NCBI GenBank assembly: GCA_028023455.1
Contig: JAQFVV010006208.1
Span: forward strand, 6,430,963 to 6,494,962
Reading direction: 5' to 3'
DNA length: 64,000 bases
Source: Epiperipatus broadwayi
Lineage: Eukaryota > Onychophora > Udeonychophora > Euonychophora > Peripatidae
Shown here one piece after another: positions 47,973 through 58,890 of this stretch (position 1 is the first letter of the stretch; the number at the start of each line of letters is the position of its first letter). The position numbers and the translations under genes were made by a program. Under the pieces are notes generated by a model. It searched no databases. It was not told the DNA's origin and saw only the letters and a program-made list of their open reading frames with translations.

Positions 47973-48475
47973 GTAAGTTACATATATATTTAACATTCAT
48001 TAATGATGCATCTCCTATAGCTTTTTAAACATTTATGTATTAAAAAAATTTAATGACTTTACTTTTATGAATTTTTTGCCCCCATCTCGTAATTCCTATG
48101 AATTATTGTCAAACATACAAAAGAAAAAAAACATATATATTAAAAGTGTTTGTCTGAAAGTTTATATTGGCATTTTATTTGTACTTTATATGTTGGATTA
48201 TTTTAATATTCCAGTTTAATTGTTAAGTCTTTTTAGAAAAATTCAAACTTTATTTATACATTTACAAATATATTCAATTATTAGTAGCAACATGCAGGTT
48301 CGTACATAACAGCCATTTTGAATAATATAATTCTCTTCTTCAGGTGTTCCTGGAGAGGTCAGTATTAAAATAGAAATAAAATTTATGAACTTCAGATTTG
48401 TGAAGACTGAATTTATGATAATGTTCTAATCAGCTACGCTATTCTGTCAAAGGAAGCAATAACTCAATAAATTAA

Positions 48476-48832
48476 ACAGGAAAAACTCCCTATACAGTAG
48501 GGCCACCCTGTGACAACCAGAGTAATCAATGGATGCCAGAAGGCTTGTGCATAAAATCCCCATCTAGTGCCTACTCATCCAATATCACCAGACTAGTTTC
48601 TGGCTTGTGGCCTTGGATCCGAGAGTACTGCACCTAGATCTTAGGATCTAATGCAACCCTCCAGCAGCCACCTTTTATCTCTACTTAACTACAAAACTAT
48701 GAGAATGAAATTGGAAATACAATAATATTTTCAATCTAAGCTCAATAGCTTATATAGTCATATGGGTCTGAACTAAGTTCAGCACCCATACATTTTGGTG
48801 TTGAGATCATGTGATGTTTAGTGGTTTAACTC
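48476..48832 (-). repeat. Family A repeat, ribozyme truncated
   Basis: Outer arm, minus-strand ribozyme 3' half (48558-48612), then a deletion that removes the CTGATGA box, then the internal body, ending gatcatgtgatgtttagtgg. Lies in the host intron, antisense to the gene. Confidence 0.8.
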
Positions 48833-49419
48833 AATAAACTTTATAAACTTATTTATGAGAGTCCCTTATGAGATTAATGAATGACTTTCAAATATTATGG
48901 ATTATCACATCATTGACTTATTACATTCACCATTGTCATCTGAGCAGCTTTTTAAATTTTTTTCTTTTTACTTTTTTTTATCTCCATCGTCTGGGTTTTT
49001 TCCGTTTGAAAATACATTCATGAATACATGCATTGTCTGTTACTGTAGACACCTGTATTTTTTTTCTTTAATTATTACTTTGGATTTTTAAAATCCATTT
49101 TCTATGGGACATTCGGTTTTATAAAGATTAGGATTTCTTAAAATATGATAAAGCTTTGTTAAAGCTGTTCAAATATTATTTTGATAGTAATTTTGTTTGT
49201 TTGCTATTTCTGATATGTATGGATACATTACAACATCTATAATAGTTTTTCTTTTGATGTTTGTCTTTGTTGTATATTTAGGATTTTTTTAATGACTGAT
49301 AAGAGTTTCTTTCATGTTGGACCCCCCCCCCCCAATCATTAGCTTTTGACTGAACTTCATTTGTTCTGTTCCATAATGATATTATAACTTGACTTTTCTT
49401 GTTTGTCATGATTGAATGT

Positions 49420-49622
49420 ACAGAGGCAAGACTTTCCACCCAGTAGCGCCACTCAGTGCAAACCGGAGTAATCAATGGATGCAGGAAGGGTTGCATCCTG
49501 CATCCATTGATTATTCTGGCTTACACTGAATGACCCTATTGTGTGGAGGGTTTTGCCTCTGTGTAAACAGTTTGTGTAAGCGTAAAGAATAGTGATCATG
49601 TGATGTTTTGTGGTTTAATGAT
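49420..49622. repeat. Family A outer arms only (fold-back)
   Basis: Arms gcaagactttccacccagtag... and ...gtgtggagggttttgcctc meet at ggaagggttgcatcctgcatcc with no ribozyme. Followed by gtaagcgtaaagaatagtgatcatg, the same tail as at 280-320. Confidence 0.8.
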
Positions 49623-49654
49623 TGAAATGTAGATGCTGAGTGTTTTCCTGAAGG

Positions 49655-50165
49655 TTAGCGATGATGATGTTTTAATTGTATTTATTATTTGGACTACTTC
49701 CATAATCTAATATGAGTATTAAATATTCCAAATACATTCAATTGTTAGCAATAGCACATCAAACAGTTAGTATATGCACAATGTTTCGAGAGGTATTATT
49801 CTCCCCTCTTATTCAGGTGTTGCTGGCCTGACCAGTGATGTAGTAGCATGGGAATAGAACTTGGACCCTGTGCTTCTTGAGTATTGAATTTTAAGGTAGT
49901 GTTCTGAGAAGGATGGCTTAGTTGATTAGAGCATTGGTGGCTTAGTTGGTTAGAGTGTTACCTTAAAATTCAATAATCAAGAATCTAAGGACCCAGGTTC
50001 GAATCCAATGCTAGTATTGTCACTAGTCAGGCCAGCAACATCTGAAGAAGAGGGGGAGAATAATGCCTCTCAAAATGTTGTGCAAATACTAATCTCAGTG
50101 CTATTACTAACAGACATTCAATACTCATATTAGATAATGGAAATAGGCCAAGCAAGAAATACAAC
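49655..50165. repeat. tRNA-promoter fold-back repeat, copy 2 (duplicated A box)
   Basis: Same family as 7005. The A-box region is duplicated (ggatggcttagttgattag then ggtggcttagttggttag), followed by B box GGTTCGAATCC at ~50000. Stem motif CTGAAGA A GAGG...CCTCTC is intact here. Confidence 0.82.
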
Positions 50166-50414
50166 TAGATGCTAAGTATTCCCATATGTGAGTTTTTCTT
50201 AAACTGCAATTATAATTTTGACTAAATTATAGATTTAATTTTTCAATGCGGCATTCTTGTCATTAAAACCTTTAAGAATAGCCAAGATAGTTACAGCGCT
50301 ATGTTAAATGCATTACTCATGAATCTAAAGGTTAACAATTTTTTTTTCTATGCTAATATCATTAGTCAAACCAAGAACTTATGAAGAAAAGAATATACAT
50401 TTGAAATCTTAAAC

Positions 50415-51180
50415 ATATAAATTCAACATTCCTTTTTCTTTTTAAAACTTGTTTTATTCCAAACTATAATTTTCTTTCTCCTTCCATACAACATTTCAAC
50501 TACATTCTGTAGTCATTATCAAGTTTCCTCTATCCATATTAGTAAGGATATGTGATGATAATCATACATAATCTCATGTCACTATGTAGGGAGGATTATC
50601 TACATTTTATTTAAAAAAAATTAAAACTAATAACCTTCTTCCCCGTGTTTTCTAAAATTTAGGTACAATGAACTCTTCCATATTCTAAAATTTTGTTTTT
50701 CAAATGTGGTGATGAATAAAGCTCGATGAAGATAGAAGCTTTATCATTTGTGACAAATATATGCAGTTGAGGCAGAGATGATGAGGTGAAGCCGCACTTC
50801 ATATTGGTTCTGTCCCCATCTACCACTATATTTGTCACAAATGATAAGGCTTCTATCTTCATCAAGCTTTATTCATCACCACATTTGAAAAACAAAATTT
50901 TAGAATATGGGAGAGTTCATTGTACCTAAATTTTAGAAAACACTGGGAAGAAGGTTATTAGTTTTTTTTTTTTAAAAAAAAATAAAATGTAGATAATCCT
51001 CCCTACATAGTGACATGAGATTATGTATGATTATCATCACATATCCTTACTAATATGGATAGAGGAAACGTGATAATGACTACAGAATGTAGTTGAAACG
51101 TTGTATGGAAGGAGAAAGAAAATTATAGTTTGGAATAAAACAAGTTTTAAAAAGAAAAAGGAATGTTGAATTTATATATT
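50415..51180. repeat. ~760 bp palindrome with ~345 base arms
   Basis: Arms begin aaattcaacattcctttttc and end with the complement. Identity is very high (few mismatches, small poly-A/T length changes). The loop (about 50770-50815) is agatgatgaggtgaagccgc. The right arm carries TGATAATGACTAC...GTAGTTGAAAC, a hammerhead-like box. Lies in the host intron; would form a long hairpin in the pre-mRNA. Confidence 0.92.
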
Positions 51181-51919
51181 TATTATCATGGAGCTATAAT
51201 TTAAAAAGAAAAAGAAGTGAAAAGTTGTGTATATAATTATATTTGAAATCTTGTATAAATCTGTGTGTTTTTACTAATAATTGAAGGCATTTGGAAAAGT
51301 ATAAATTAAGCTGAGTACAGTATTTCTAAAAACATTAACACTTTTCTAACTAGATGATAGAAATAATCTAATATATAATTACATATATATATATGTATGT
51401 TTGCATGTATGTGTGTATCAAGCTTCTACTTTGATTAATAGATACAAATACATTTATTTCAATATAAAAGCAATGGTTTATGATTGATATATTTTATCAA
51501 ATTAAGTTGAGATTACATTAGATACATAATATGATATAATTTAATATTACATAAAAGAAAAAAGTTAAAATGTAATAAAAGTTTTTTTTTTTTTGAAACT
51601 TTTTAAATTTTTTGCTATATAGATTTCATATAGCTGTTTAAGTTGTAATGCAGACAATATAGTCATAATTATATAGCAGGGGTCTGCAACTTTTAATGGT
51701 GTCATGCCAAACTTATGTTACAATGTTATTCCCCATGACAAAATGATTCTACTAATCATTGTATATAGTATCAAAATTGGTCCCATTGGGCTTGAAACCC
51801 ATTATAACCGGATCTTATATTATTGGTCATTAAATATTTTAAAATACATAGAATCATATGTGAAAGTATAAAAAATGAGTCACATGACCCCATTCTTTTA
51901 AACTTGTAAGATATAAACA

Positions 51920-52175
51920 ATGAGCATTGCTAATTGCTCAACAAACTTTGTGATAAATGCTTAGCCAGAGAAAGCATTTAAAATATCTGTCAGGAAACTC
52001 CCCCCCTCCAATCTCTGACCAAGAGAGTCAAAGCATGAAACCATTGGTCAGAGGTTTGGCGGGTGGGAGGGTTCCCGACAGATATTTTGGTGACCGATAT
52101 TTTAAATGCTTTCTCTGGCTACGCATTTATCACAAAGCTTGTTAAGCAATTAGCAATGTCCATTGTTTATATGTG
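51920..52175. repeat. Fold-back related to family B
   Basis: Arms gagcattgctaattgctcaac / ...agcaattagcaatgtcc with aaagcatttaaaatatctgt inside, as in family B. The middle has a degenerate CTGACCA...GAAAC motif (52013-52047) with stem III ACCATTGGT; G8 is lost. Followed at 52357 by the tRNA-Gly insert. Confidence 0.72.
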
Positions 52176-52356
52176 AAAGTATGTTTTGTTAAATTATATT
52201 GCATTCGAGACTTAAAACTTCCTTTGGCATGAAAAAATTAAGCTCGTTGACACTTAAAAAAAGAAGTACTGTTTACAAAATTGCCGATTGATTCAAAATA
52301 GACAAAGTGCATCTAGTTTTCAATGGTTTAATTTAAAAAGCTGATTAATGAAGTCT

Positions 52357-52488
52357 AATAAAATAAAACAAGTATGTCAAGCGTTGGTGGCCTAGTTGTT
52401 AGCATAGCTGCCTTCCAAGCAGCTGGCGCGGGTTCGCTTCCCGGTCAACGCATTTGACATATGGGAAAAAATAAAATAAAACAAGTAT
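52357..52488 (+). repeat. 19 bp target-site duplication around the tRNA-Gly insert
   Basis: The direct repeat AATAAAATAAAACAAGTAT occurs at 52357-52375 and 52470-52488 without mismatch. The insert between is 94 bp: a 5 base leader, the 72 base tRNA, a short trailer and an A-rich end (gggaaaa). Length and A-rich sequence of the duplication fit LINE-type endonuclease insertion. The perfect match suggests a recent event. Confidence 0.85.
52381..52452 (+). tRNA. tRNA-Gly(TCC)-like gene, retroposed, probably a pseudogene
   Basis: 72 bases fold as a cloverleaf: acceptor GCGTTGG/TCAACGC with one G-T pair plus discriminator A; anticodon stem GCTGC/GCAGC with loop CTTCCAA (anticodon TCC, reading GGA glycine codons); T-stem with one mismatch at its base. 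The A box TGGCCTAGTTG fits the Pol III consensus. The B box GGTTCGCTTCC has C in place of the near-invariant A58, an m1A site in almost all tRNAs, and this argues for a pseudogene. It sits between 19 bp perfect direct repeats (52357-52375 and 52470-52488), so it arrived by target-primed retrotransposition. The leader tatgtcaa and trailer ttgacata are exact inverted repeats and extend the acceptor stem by eight pairs. Confidence 0.8.
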
Positions 52489-55069
52489 TTTCTAACAAGT
52501 TTCAAAGAAACTCATTTCTGTAATATAAAAAATCAATTCGAAATTAGTTTTTCACATATTCTTCTTTTTTAAAAAAACTATGGACATTTGGATTTTTTCT
52601 CTATGAGAAATTTGTTTTAATTACATAATAGATATTAAAAAAACAAAACAATGATTTTCAACTTCTTTTATTTGCGGACTTCATTCATGCATTGACCCAA
52701 CTATCACAAACTATAAACTTTTCTCCCCAGCAAAACACCAAAACTTAAAATGTATTATTATGAATGAATTAATCAATATAATATTCTGTCTGAGTATAAA
52801 TTTACTCTAAACCCGCAATTGTTTACAAAAGTAGCAAATATCAATTGACAGTCATATAAAAAAATCCAGGCAAAATTAATCCTCCCTGGGAGAAAAAAAT
52901 TACAACACATTTAGCTCTTATCTTTATTGAAAATAGCAAACATCGAACGTACGTTTATAGAACAAAATAATTAATAAATAAAACTGAATCATGGTTTCCA
53001 TTTGCGTGTGAGTCGCTTATGCAAAATGTAGATCATGGCGCAAACGCATGCGCTGTAATTAAAACATAATTTTTTTATTATTTCAATTCAGAGTTCCGTT
53101 ATTAATCGTTCCACATGCCGTGCTTGCACACGTGCTCTGGTTTGCGGACTCCAGTTATTGATGATATTAAACTAATGCATTCTGACATAAAATAATGTAT
53201 TTTTTTTCATATCCACTAGTGTTTCTTATAATTGACATATCAAATTATATTGTTGTATGACATATTTACACATTCACGCAGAAATGTATTTATATCTCTA
53301 TTCCCACAAGCATGCACAAATATTTTTATATCTATATTGTATACCTATATACTGTACCGGTCGGTTTTGTCTGTTCATATAACAAGATCTAGCATCTAGC
53401 AAAAGTACCTAGAGTCCAATCGTGCGCAAAATACATAAGTCAGGAACACTCATGAACTCTGCCCTATTTGCCTATTTTCCAGATCTACCAACTTATGAGC
53501 AACAATTCCGATGATACCGATCTAATTTATTTTTCACCGCCGGCATCGCAAAGTCGTGACACAAAACTCTAATTTGAACTTTATTCATGTATAGAATATT
53601 ATTGTTAGCGAGATTCGATCATCTAGTAAATTAAACCTTTTATATAACATCGATCTTATTGCTATTCAATAAATGAAACAATGACTTTGATATTTAGAAA
53701 CATATATAAGATTTATTAAGTTAACGTGATATATATATATGACTGATTACGTTATATGTCTAAATGCAAATAAAATGGGTATTTATCTCCCTTAGACGAC
53801 ATTAACCTCTCTTACAATACTATGAAATGAGCGTATTTATTGTGCAATAACAAATAATTTATGGCTTTGTTCTAATGCGGCTATTTATATGTCCATAATT
53901 AACGGATTACATGGCATACCTAAGATTGTTAATAGCGCTGAATTACAGATATTTAAAGTTATTTAAATCCACCATTACTATTACAACATCACTCGAACCA
54001 ATGCATAAGTTTATTGAGTTTGATGGCAAACGGTAATTATATTTAATTAATAAAATAGTGTTCGCATTTGCGAAATAAAAACGTATGTGGGAAGCTAATT
54101 TACGAAACAATAATTGTGGCAGAAATAGCGTATATGAAAGTATGAATGAAAATATAAAAATGACAGTCCATTTAGCATAATCATAACAGTACGATTTAGG
54201 AGCATTGATAGGCTTTAAAGAGAATGAAATATGGGAGAGCTGTACGTGTATGATGGCAATGAAAAGATCCATTTTAAGATCCGAGAAAGTGCTTCAATGC
54301 AAACGTTGGCAGGGTCGGGTCATAAACAACGAAGAATGCGCTTTATTGAATTGCTGTAGGCTGGACCTTTGCCAGAGCGAAACCTATGCAATAATATCTA
54401 GCGCTGAAGAAGTCCCAAGGGGTATACAAACCTTGTCCTTGAAATTGGGAGTAAAAATAAACGAAGCACATATATATAAAACTTAAGGCCAGTATACACG
54501 TAACGCTTGAATTAATATAAATATATATACTTAAAACTAAGAAATAAAGAATTATCGCCTATCTTTATTGATAAAAACCCAACGTACCGGTATGATTTGA
54601 TTTACTACGTGGATATGGAAGAATTACACTCAATGCTAATATGCTTTTTTGAAAATTTCAGGTATTCTTTATATATTCTCTACAAATGTTGGCATAGAAT
54701 TGTAATTATTGATTTTTTATAAACTTAATCTGGTTATAATCTTTTTAAAGTCTTATATTTATATCTTAGTTAATTAAAATAAATAATCTGTCCAGCTTGA
54801 CCTTCATATAGTATAATATTGCTATTACTTCTGCATGAGTGACATACAGGGTATAAGAAAATCTTGGTTTAAGTTATAATATAGCATAAATTGGTCTGAA
54901 GGCAACACTTTGTACAATTTCTTCAGGACCTTAATTTATAGTTATTGTTGTTGTTTTTTAAGATTAAGGTAGATCTTAGTTGAGTAAAATAAAAAAAAGG
55001 TGCTTCTAGTCTACTCTATGTAATAAGAACATTTCCTAATATTAATTTTACATTAATGGTAGATATATT
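52489..55069. other. Intron interior, no gene recognised
   Basis: 52970-54540 is less AT-rich with CpG-containing stretches. A segment at 54200-54540 ends in AATAAA-like signals and has CTGAAGAAGTCCC...ACAAACC (54402-54431), which may be another hammerhead-like repeat remnant; the ORF 54205-54486 has no known domain. Confidence 0.45.
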
Positions 55070-55365
55070 ATAAGGGATTTGAACCCAGACTTTCAAACTC
55101 TCTTCAGCTATTCATTCTATCTCATACAATCAATACACATGACCACACCCATGTGAAAAAAATAAATGGTCTCCAATATACATATTTTGTTCTGAAGCAG
55201 CACTTATTTGTTGGTCGAGATCATCATCTGTCGTATATATATATATAATCAGTGCTCGGTTTATATCAAGATAGCAAATCTTCAAACTTTAATGGACAGA
55301 CTTCAATCTACTTCATCCTCCAACACTTCAGCCACCCATACTATTCAATCAATTATTAATGATAA
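55070..55365 (+). repeat. Dispersed repeat, copy 1
   Basis: Roughly 75% similar to 58615-58890 by eye: caatacacatgaccacac, aagatagc-aatcttcaaac, ctttaatggacag, cttcaatctac. Both on the plus strand. Confidence 0.75.
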
Positions 55366-55857
55366 TAATACATTTTTGAAAATTTGTGTATTGCTGAATA
55401 AGATGTGATCTCCAATTTATATATTTTACCAGAATTAAACATTGGGTATTTCAGGTGCACTTATCAAATTTATAAATCAAGACCTCTAATTGGTCTCAGT
55501 TACTTGTTTAAACTTTGTACAATGAAAGTTGCATATAAAGGAAAGTCTTATAACCTTCTATATATTTTTGAGTAATATATTCAATTTAGGAAGTATTATT
55601 GGTCTTGGGGATTTCAGGACTGATGTTAAATCAATGTTTATGAAGGTTTATTCCTAATTCAGTTTGTGTTTGAAATTGTTTTTTTGTTAAGCACTTATCT
55701 AAATTAACATAATATGTGACTCAGAGATAACCTCTATAACCTATCATGGGTTTTGTTTTAGCTTTTGAAGGAGATACATCTTCATTTCTTAAGATTATTT
55801 TATTTTTAATAATTTTTATTATAAAATGATTTAATTTTTAATAAAAAATATTGAATT

Positions 55858-56545
55858 GTTTTATTTGACAAAACTCTTCATACAGTTGTTCTTCCCAGTG
55901 TAAACCAGAGTAATCAGTGGATGCAAGAAGGTTTGTGCATAAAATCATCTTGTGCCTACTCATCCAATATCCCCAGAATAGCTTTTACGTTGTGGCCTTC
56001 ATCAGTGAGGAACATTAGATTTGAGAGGATTGCACTCAAATCTTAGGATCTAATGCAATCCTTTAACAGTGTTTTCAAATCCAAGACTAGGCATTAGATA
56101 GAGATTTTATGTACAAATCTTTTTGCAGCCATTGATTGCTCTAACTTGCACTAGGTGGCAATACTGTATGGAGAAGTTTTCATGTAAATGCTTGAAAACA
56201 GAAAGGGTACAAATAATGAAGTTATGGAAGAATAAATATGAACAAAGTGATTATACAGAAAGTGGGTTATTGGTTTTTAGGTTGGGTTTGGTAAAAGATA
56301 AGGAGGATTTAGAGATAAAGGCCCTAAAGTTGACAAAGATTATGTTGTGGAAATGGGATGGAGCAGATTATGGGAAAGCTTGGGGTGGGGAATGGAAAAT
56401 AATGTGGCTAACAGGTTTTTTTGGGCATAGTTACTGAGAGATTTCTGACTCTGTTTAAGGAGAAGTCACAATACATCACATCACATCCTCTGTTTTACCA
56501 GCTTGTGTAAGCACAAGCAATGGTGGTCATGTGCTGTTTTATTTG
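55858..56545. repeat. Family A repeat, split by a LINE fragment
   Basis: Left arm 55866-55940, a decayed minus-strand ribozyme at 55962-56020 (CTGATGA kept, GAAA lost), a right arm to 56179, the LINE fragment 56180-56488, then the rest of the repeat tail (ccagcttgtgtaagcac, ggtggtcatgtgctg). Confidence 0.78.
56180..56488 (+). mobile_element. 5'-truncated LINE fragment (same family), inside a family A repeat
   Basis: Only the last ~85 codons and the 3' UTR remain: CKCLKTERVQIMKLWKNKYEQSDYTES, then MLWKWDGADYGK. The tail reads cacaatacatcacatcacat. Sequence on both sides (gtatggagaagtttt on the left; cctctg...ccagcttgtgtaag on the right) belongs to one family A repeat, so the LINE landed within it. 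Extreme 5' truncation is typical of LINE insertions. Confidence 0.85.
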
Positions 56546-56727
56546 ACTGATAAAACTCTTAAAATCCTTTCATTATAGTAACGGAAATGTAATAAAGTAG
56601 TAAATGTAACTTTTACAATATAATTAATATTATTTAAGTTAATAATTTATTAATATAATATTAATAATAATAATTTTAATGTGTATATGTAAGATCTAAT
56701 TTTGTTTTTCATATTATTTTGAATTAG

Positions 56728-56868
56728 GATTCATTTGTGTTATGGGAAAAAGAAGCCAAAGGTCCTGGAAAAGAGAGATATTTATTTTTATTCAGAGATA
56801 GAATCCTTGTGACCAAGAAAGAAGGGCCCCTTGATATGCCAGATTTTGTCTACAAAGACACAATAAAA
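56728..56868 (+). CDS. Obscurin/UNC-89-like RhoGEF exon: first half of PH domain
   Basis: An internal exon of 47 codons, acceptor gaattag and donor gtaaaa, phase 0 at both ends. It continues the preceding exon without a break: ...RLLRH joins DSFVLWEKE. It encodes PH strands 1-4: DSFVLWE, then KERYLFLFRDRILVTKK, the hydrophobic ladder typical of PH domains following DH, then a strand ending KDTIK. The spacing (RHDSFxxWE, about 12 residues, RxxFLFxxxxLV) is that of the obscurin PH domain. In DH-PH proteins this half contacts the GTPase and membrane lipids. The next PH exon should resume near a DPxxFELW-type segment; I found none before 64000, so the following intron exceeds 7.1 kb. There are no stops or frameshifts, and GC content is higher than the surrounding intron, as expected for a functional exon. 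Confidence 0.87.
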
Positions 56869-57081
56869 GTAAAAATAAACTCTGTTATTATTTTTTATGT
56901 TTCTTTATTATGGTAAATTATACTTTTTTATTTTGTTTTTAATACATTTCTGCACACAAGTAGTCAAAAGAACTTAACTTGGTTTTTAAATCTCATATAA
57001 ATATTATTCCTACATCTTCTCCTTTACTTTTTTTGTATTTCTTTATATGTTCATATATATTCCTTTTTTTTTTTTTTTTAT

Positions 57082-57510
57082 AAAACTCTATACTCTAATG
57101 CAATTTTTATAATTTCTCCTTTATTTTTCTAACAGTTTCAACTATCCTGCAGTCTTCATCAAAGCTACAACATTTAAACACATAATAATCATATAAAACT
57201 ATTACTTTATATAAATATATACATAAAAATAAATAATAAGAAAATAAAGAAATAATAAGAAAATAATAATTAGGAAATAAGAGAAGTAAAGGTTATAGAG
57301 TTAAAAATAAAATATGATTATAAATAATAATGTAAAATTGTAAAATATATATTTTTATGTGTATATTTATTTATATGTATATAAATAATGGATATATGAT
57401 TATTATGTGTTTAAATGTTGTAGTTCAGATGAAGACCGCAGTACAGTTGAAACTGGTAGAAAAATAAAGGAGAAATTATAAAAATTATATTGGAGTATAT
57501 AAGAGGAATG
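57082..57510. repeat. Fold-back repeat with hammerhead-like box
   Basis: ataatttctcctttatttt / aaaataaaggagaaattat and catttaaacacataataat / attattatgtgtttaaatg pair. The inner part is AT-rich. The right arm reads CAGATGAAGACCGCAGTACAGTTGAAAC, a decayed relative of CTGAAGA-stem-GAAAC. Confidence 0.78.
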
Positions 57511-57789
57511 TATCAAAAAGTAGTATACAAATCTCATATATAGAATTATTTGTTGCCATGATAATGAGTTTGACAATATCTTTTGCTAAAGAAATCAGGT
57601 TTAGCTAAGAATATAATGTTTTTTTTATAACTTATCGCATAAATAATAATTAGTATAGTAATTATTTTATACTTGTAAAATTATTGTTTTTGTAAATGTA
57701 ATAATGAGAAATTACTTACAATTGGAAATAATAATAAAAAAAAGAATAAGAATGACGTATCGTAAATTCTAGTAAATTTTGCCAGCGTC

Positions 57790-58090
57790 ATTTATTCAAG
57801 CACATGTTTGTTTAATATCTTCATGCTCTCACTTTCATATACTTAAGATTTTCCCATACATAAGCGTGTATTTATTCAAGCAAAGTGTTTGTTTAATATC
57901 TTCATGCTCTCACTTTCATCTACTTAAGATTTGATACATAAGCGCTTGGATTCGAAAAGATAGAGTATTCATTCTATCTTTTCTAAAGACTTATCTTGTG
58001 TTTGAAGTGGGAGTATTCATTTATTGTTAAAAATCTACAAAGCGCATGTGCAATAGCTTAATGCTGATTATTTATATTACAATTGGAAAT
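57790..58090. repeat. Half-copy of the 29795 fold-back with an ~83 bp duplication
   Basis: tatcttcatgctctcacttt occurs at 57818 and 57898, giving an imperfect tandem duplication; the rest (cgaaaagatagagtattca..., agcgcatgtgcaatagctta) matches 29990-30170. Confidence 0.75.
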
Positions 58091-58614
58091 AATGTAATTA
58101 ATATTTTAACAATTCTAGAAACTCAATTAATTTATATATATAAACATTTTGAATGTTTAACCACAAGGTAATAGTTTTTTATTATTGTGGTAATTTGCTG
58201 GGAATGCTTTCAACTTTATCAGACATCAAAGAAATGAAATATGTAAATACGGCATTTAATGCGCACTTTATTTAAATGTGGTATTGCTTTCTGTAACAAA
58301 AGATGAGCATTATAATTTTGTCCGTTAACATCGAAAGCATGATCAACAAGTTAAAAAAACTGTATTATCTTTTCTTCATTAAATGTTCAAAATGTTTATA
58401 TATATAAATTGTAGTGAACACAAGAAAAGAGGAATAATATATTTTTTTGAATTACAAACTCAGTTATTATTATTGTTAAAATTAAATTCAATACAAAATC
58501 TGAAAATAACAAAATAAAGGTACTCTTTAATAACAGATCAATCTGCTATATTCAACCCAAAAGTGTATTCAGCTATTGTACTTTATAGTATACAGTATTT
58601 AACCTTATTTTAAA

Positions 58615-58890
58615 GAAAATTCGAACACAGATTTTTAAGCTTCCTTCAGCTGTCCTCTCCATCTTGTATAACCAATACACATGACCACACATATGTGAAT
58701 AAGAAAAATAATCTCCAATATATGTATTTCATGCTAAACCAGCAATCATCAGTAGGTCCAGATTATCATCTCCCACACATATATGCTATAAGTGCTCAGA
58801 TATATATAAAGATAGCCAATCTTCAGACTTTAATGGACAGGCTTCAATCTACTCCACACTCCAACTCTTCAACCATCCAATTAAAAATCT
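58615..58890 (+). repeat. Dispersed repeat, copy 2
   Basis: Partner of 55070-55365, ending in ttcaaccatccaattaaaaa. No protein similarity recognised; short ORFs in both differ. Confidence 0.75.

Larger units (their letters stand above)
47973..56727 (+). other. 8.76 kb phase-0 intron of the obscurin-like gene
   Basis: The segment between the two exons runs from gtaagt to ...gaattag. It contains a truncated family A ribozyme repeat (48476), a family A fold-back without ribozyme (49420), a tRNA-promoter fold-back (49650), a long palindrome (50415), a family B relative (51920), a retroposed tRNA-Gly (52357), one of a pair of dispersed repeats (55070), and a family A copy split by a LINE fragment (55858). 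I see no alternative exon inside it. Confidence 0.85.

Noticed and set aside
52009-52062. Hammerhead in the 51920 fold-back
   Set aside because: CTGACCA loses the essential G8 and stem II does not pair; kept only as a relative of family B.
54205-54486. 93-codon ORF in a less AT-rich part of the intron
   Set aside because: No known domain, no splice or promoter context; ends in AT-rich repeat. Could be a short gene but cannot be supported.
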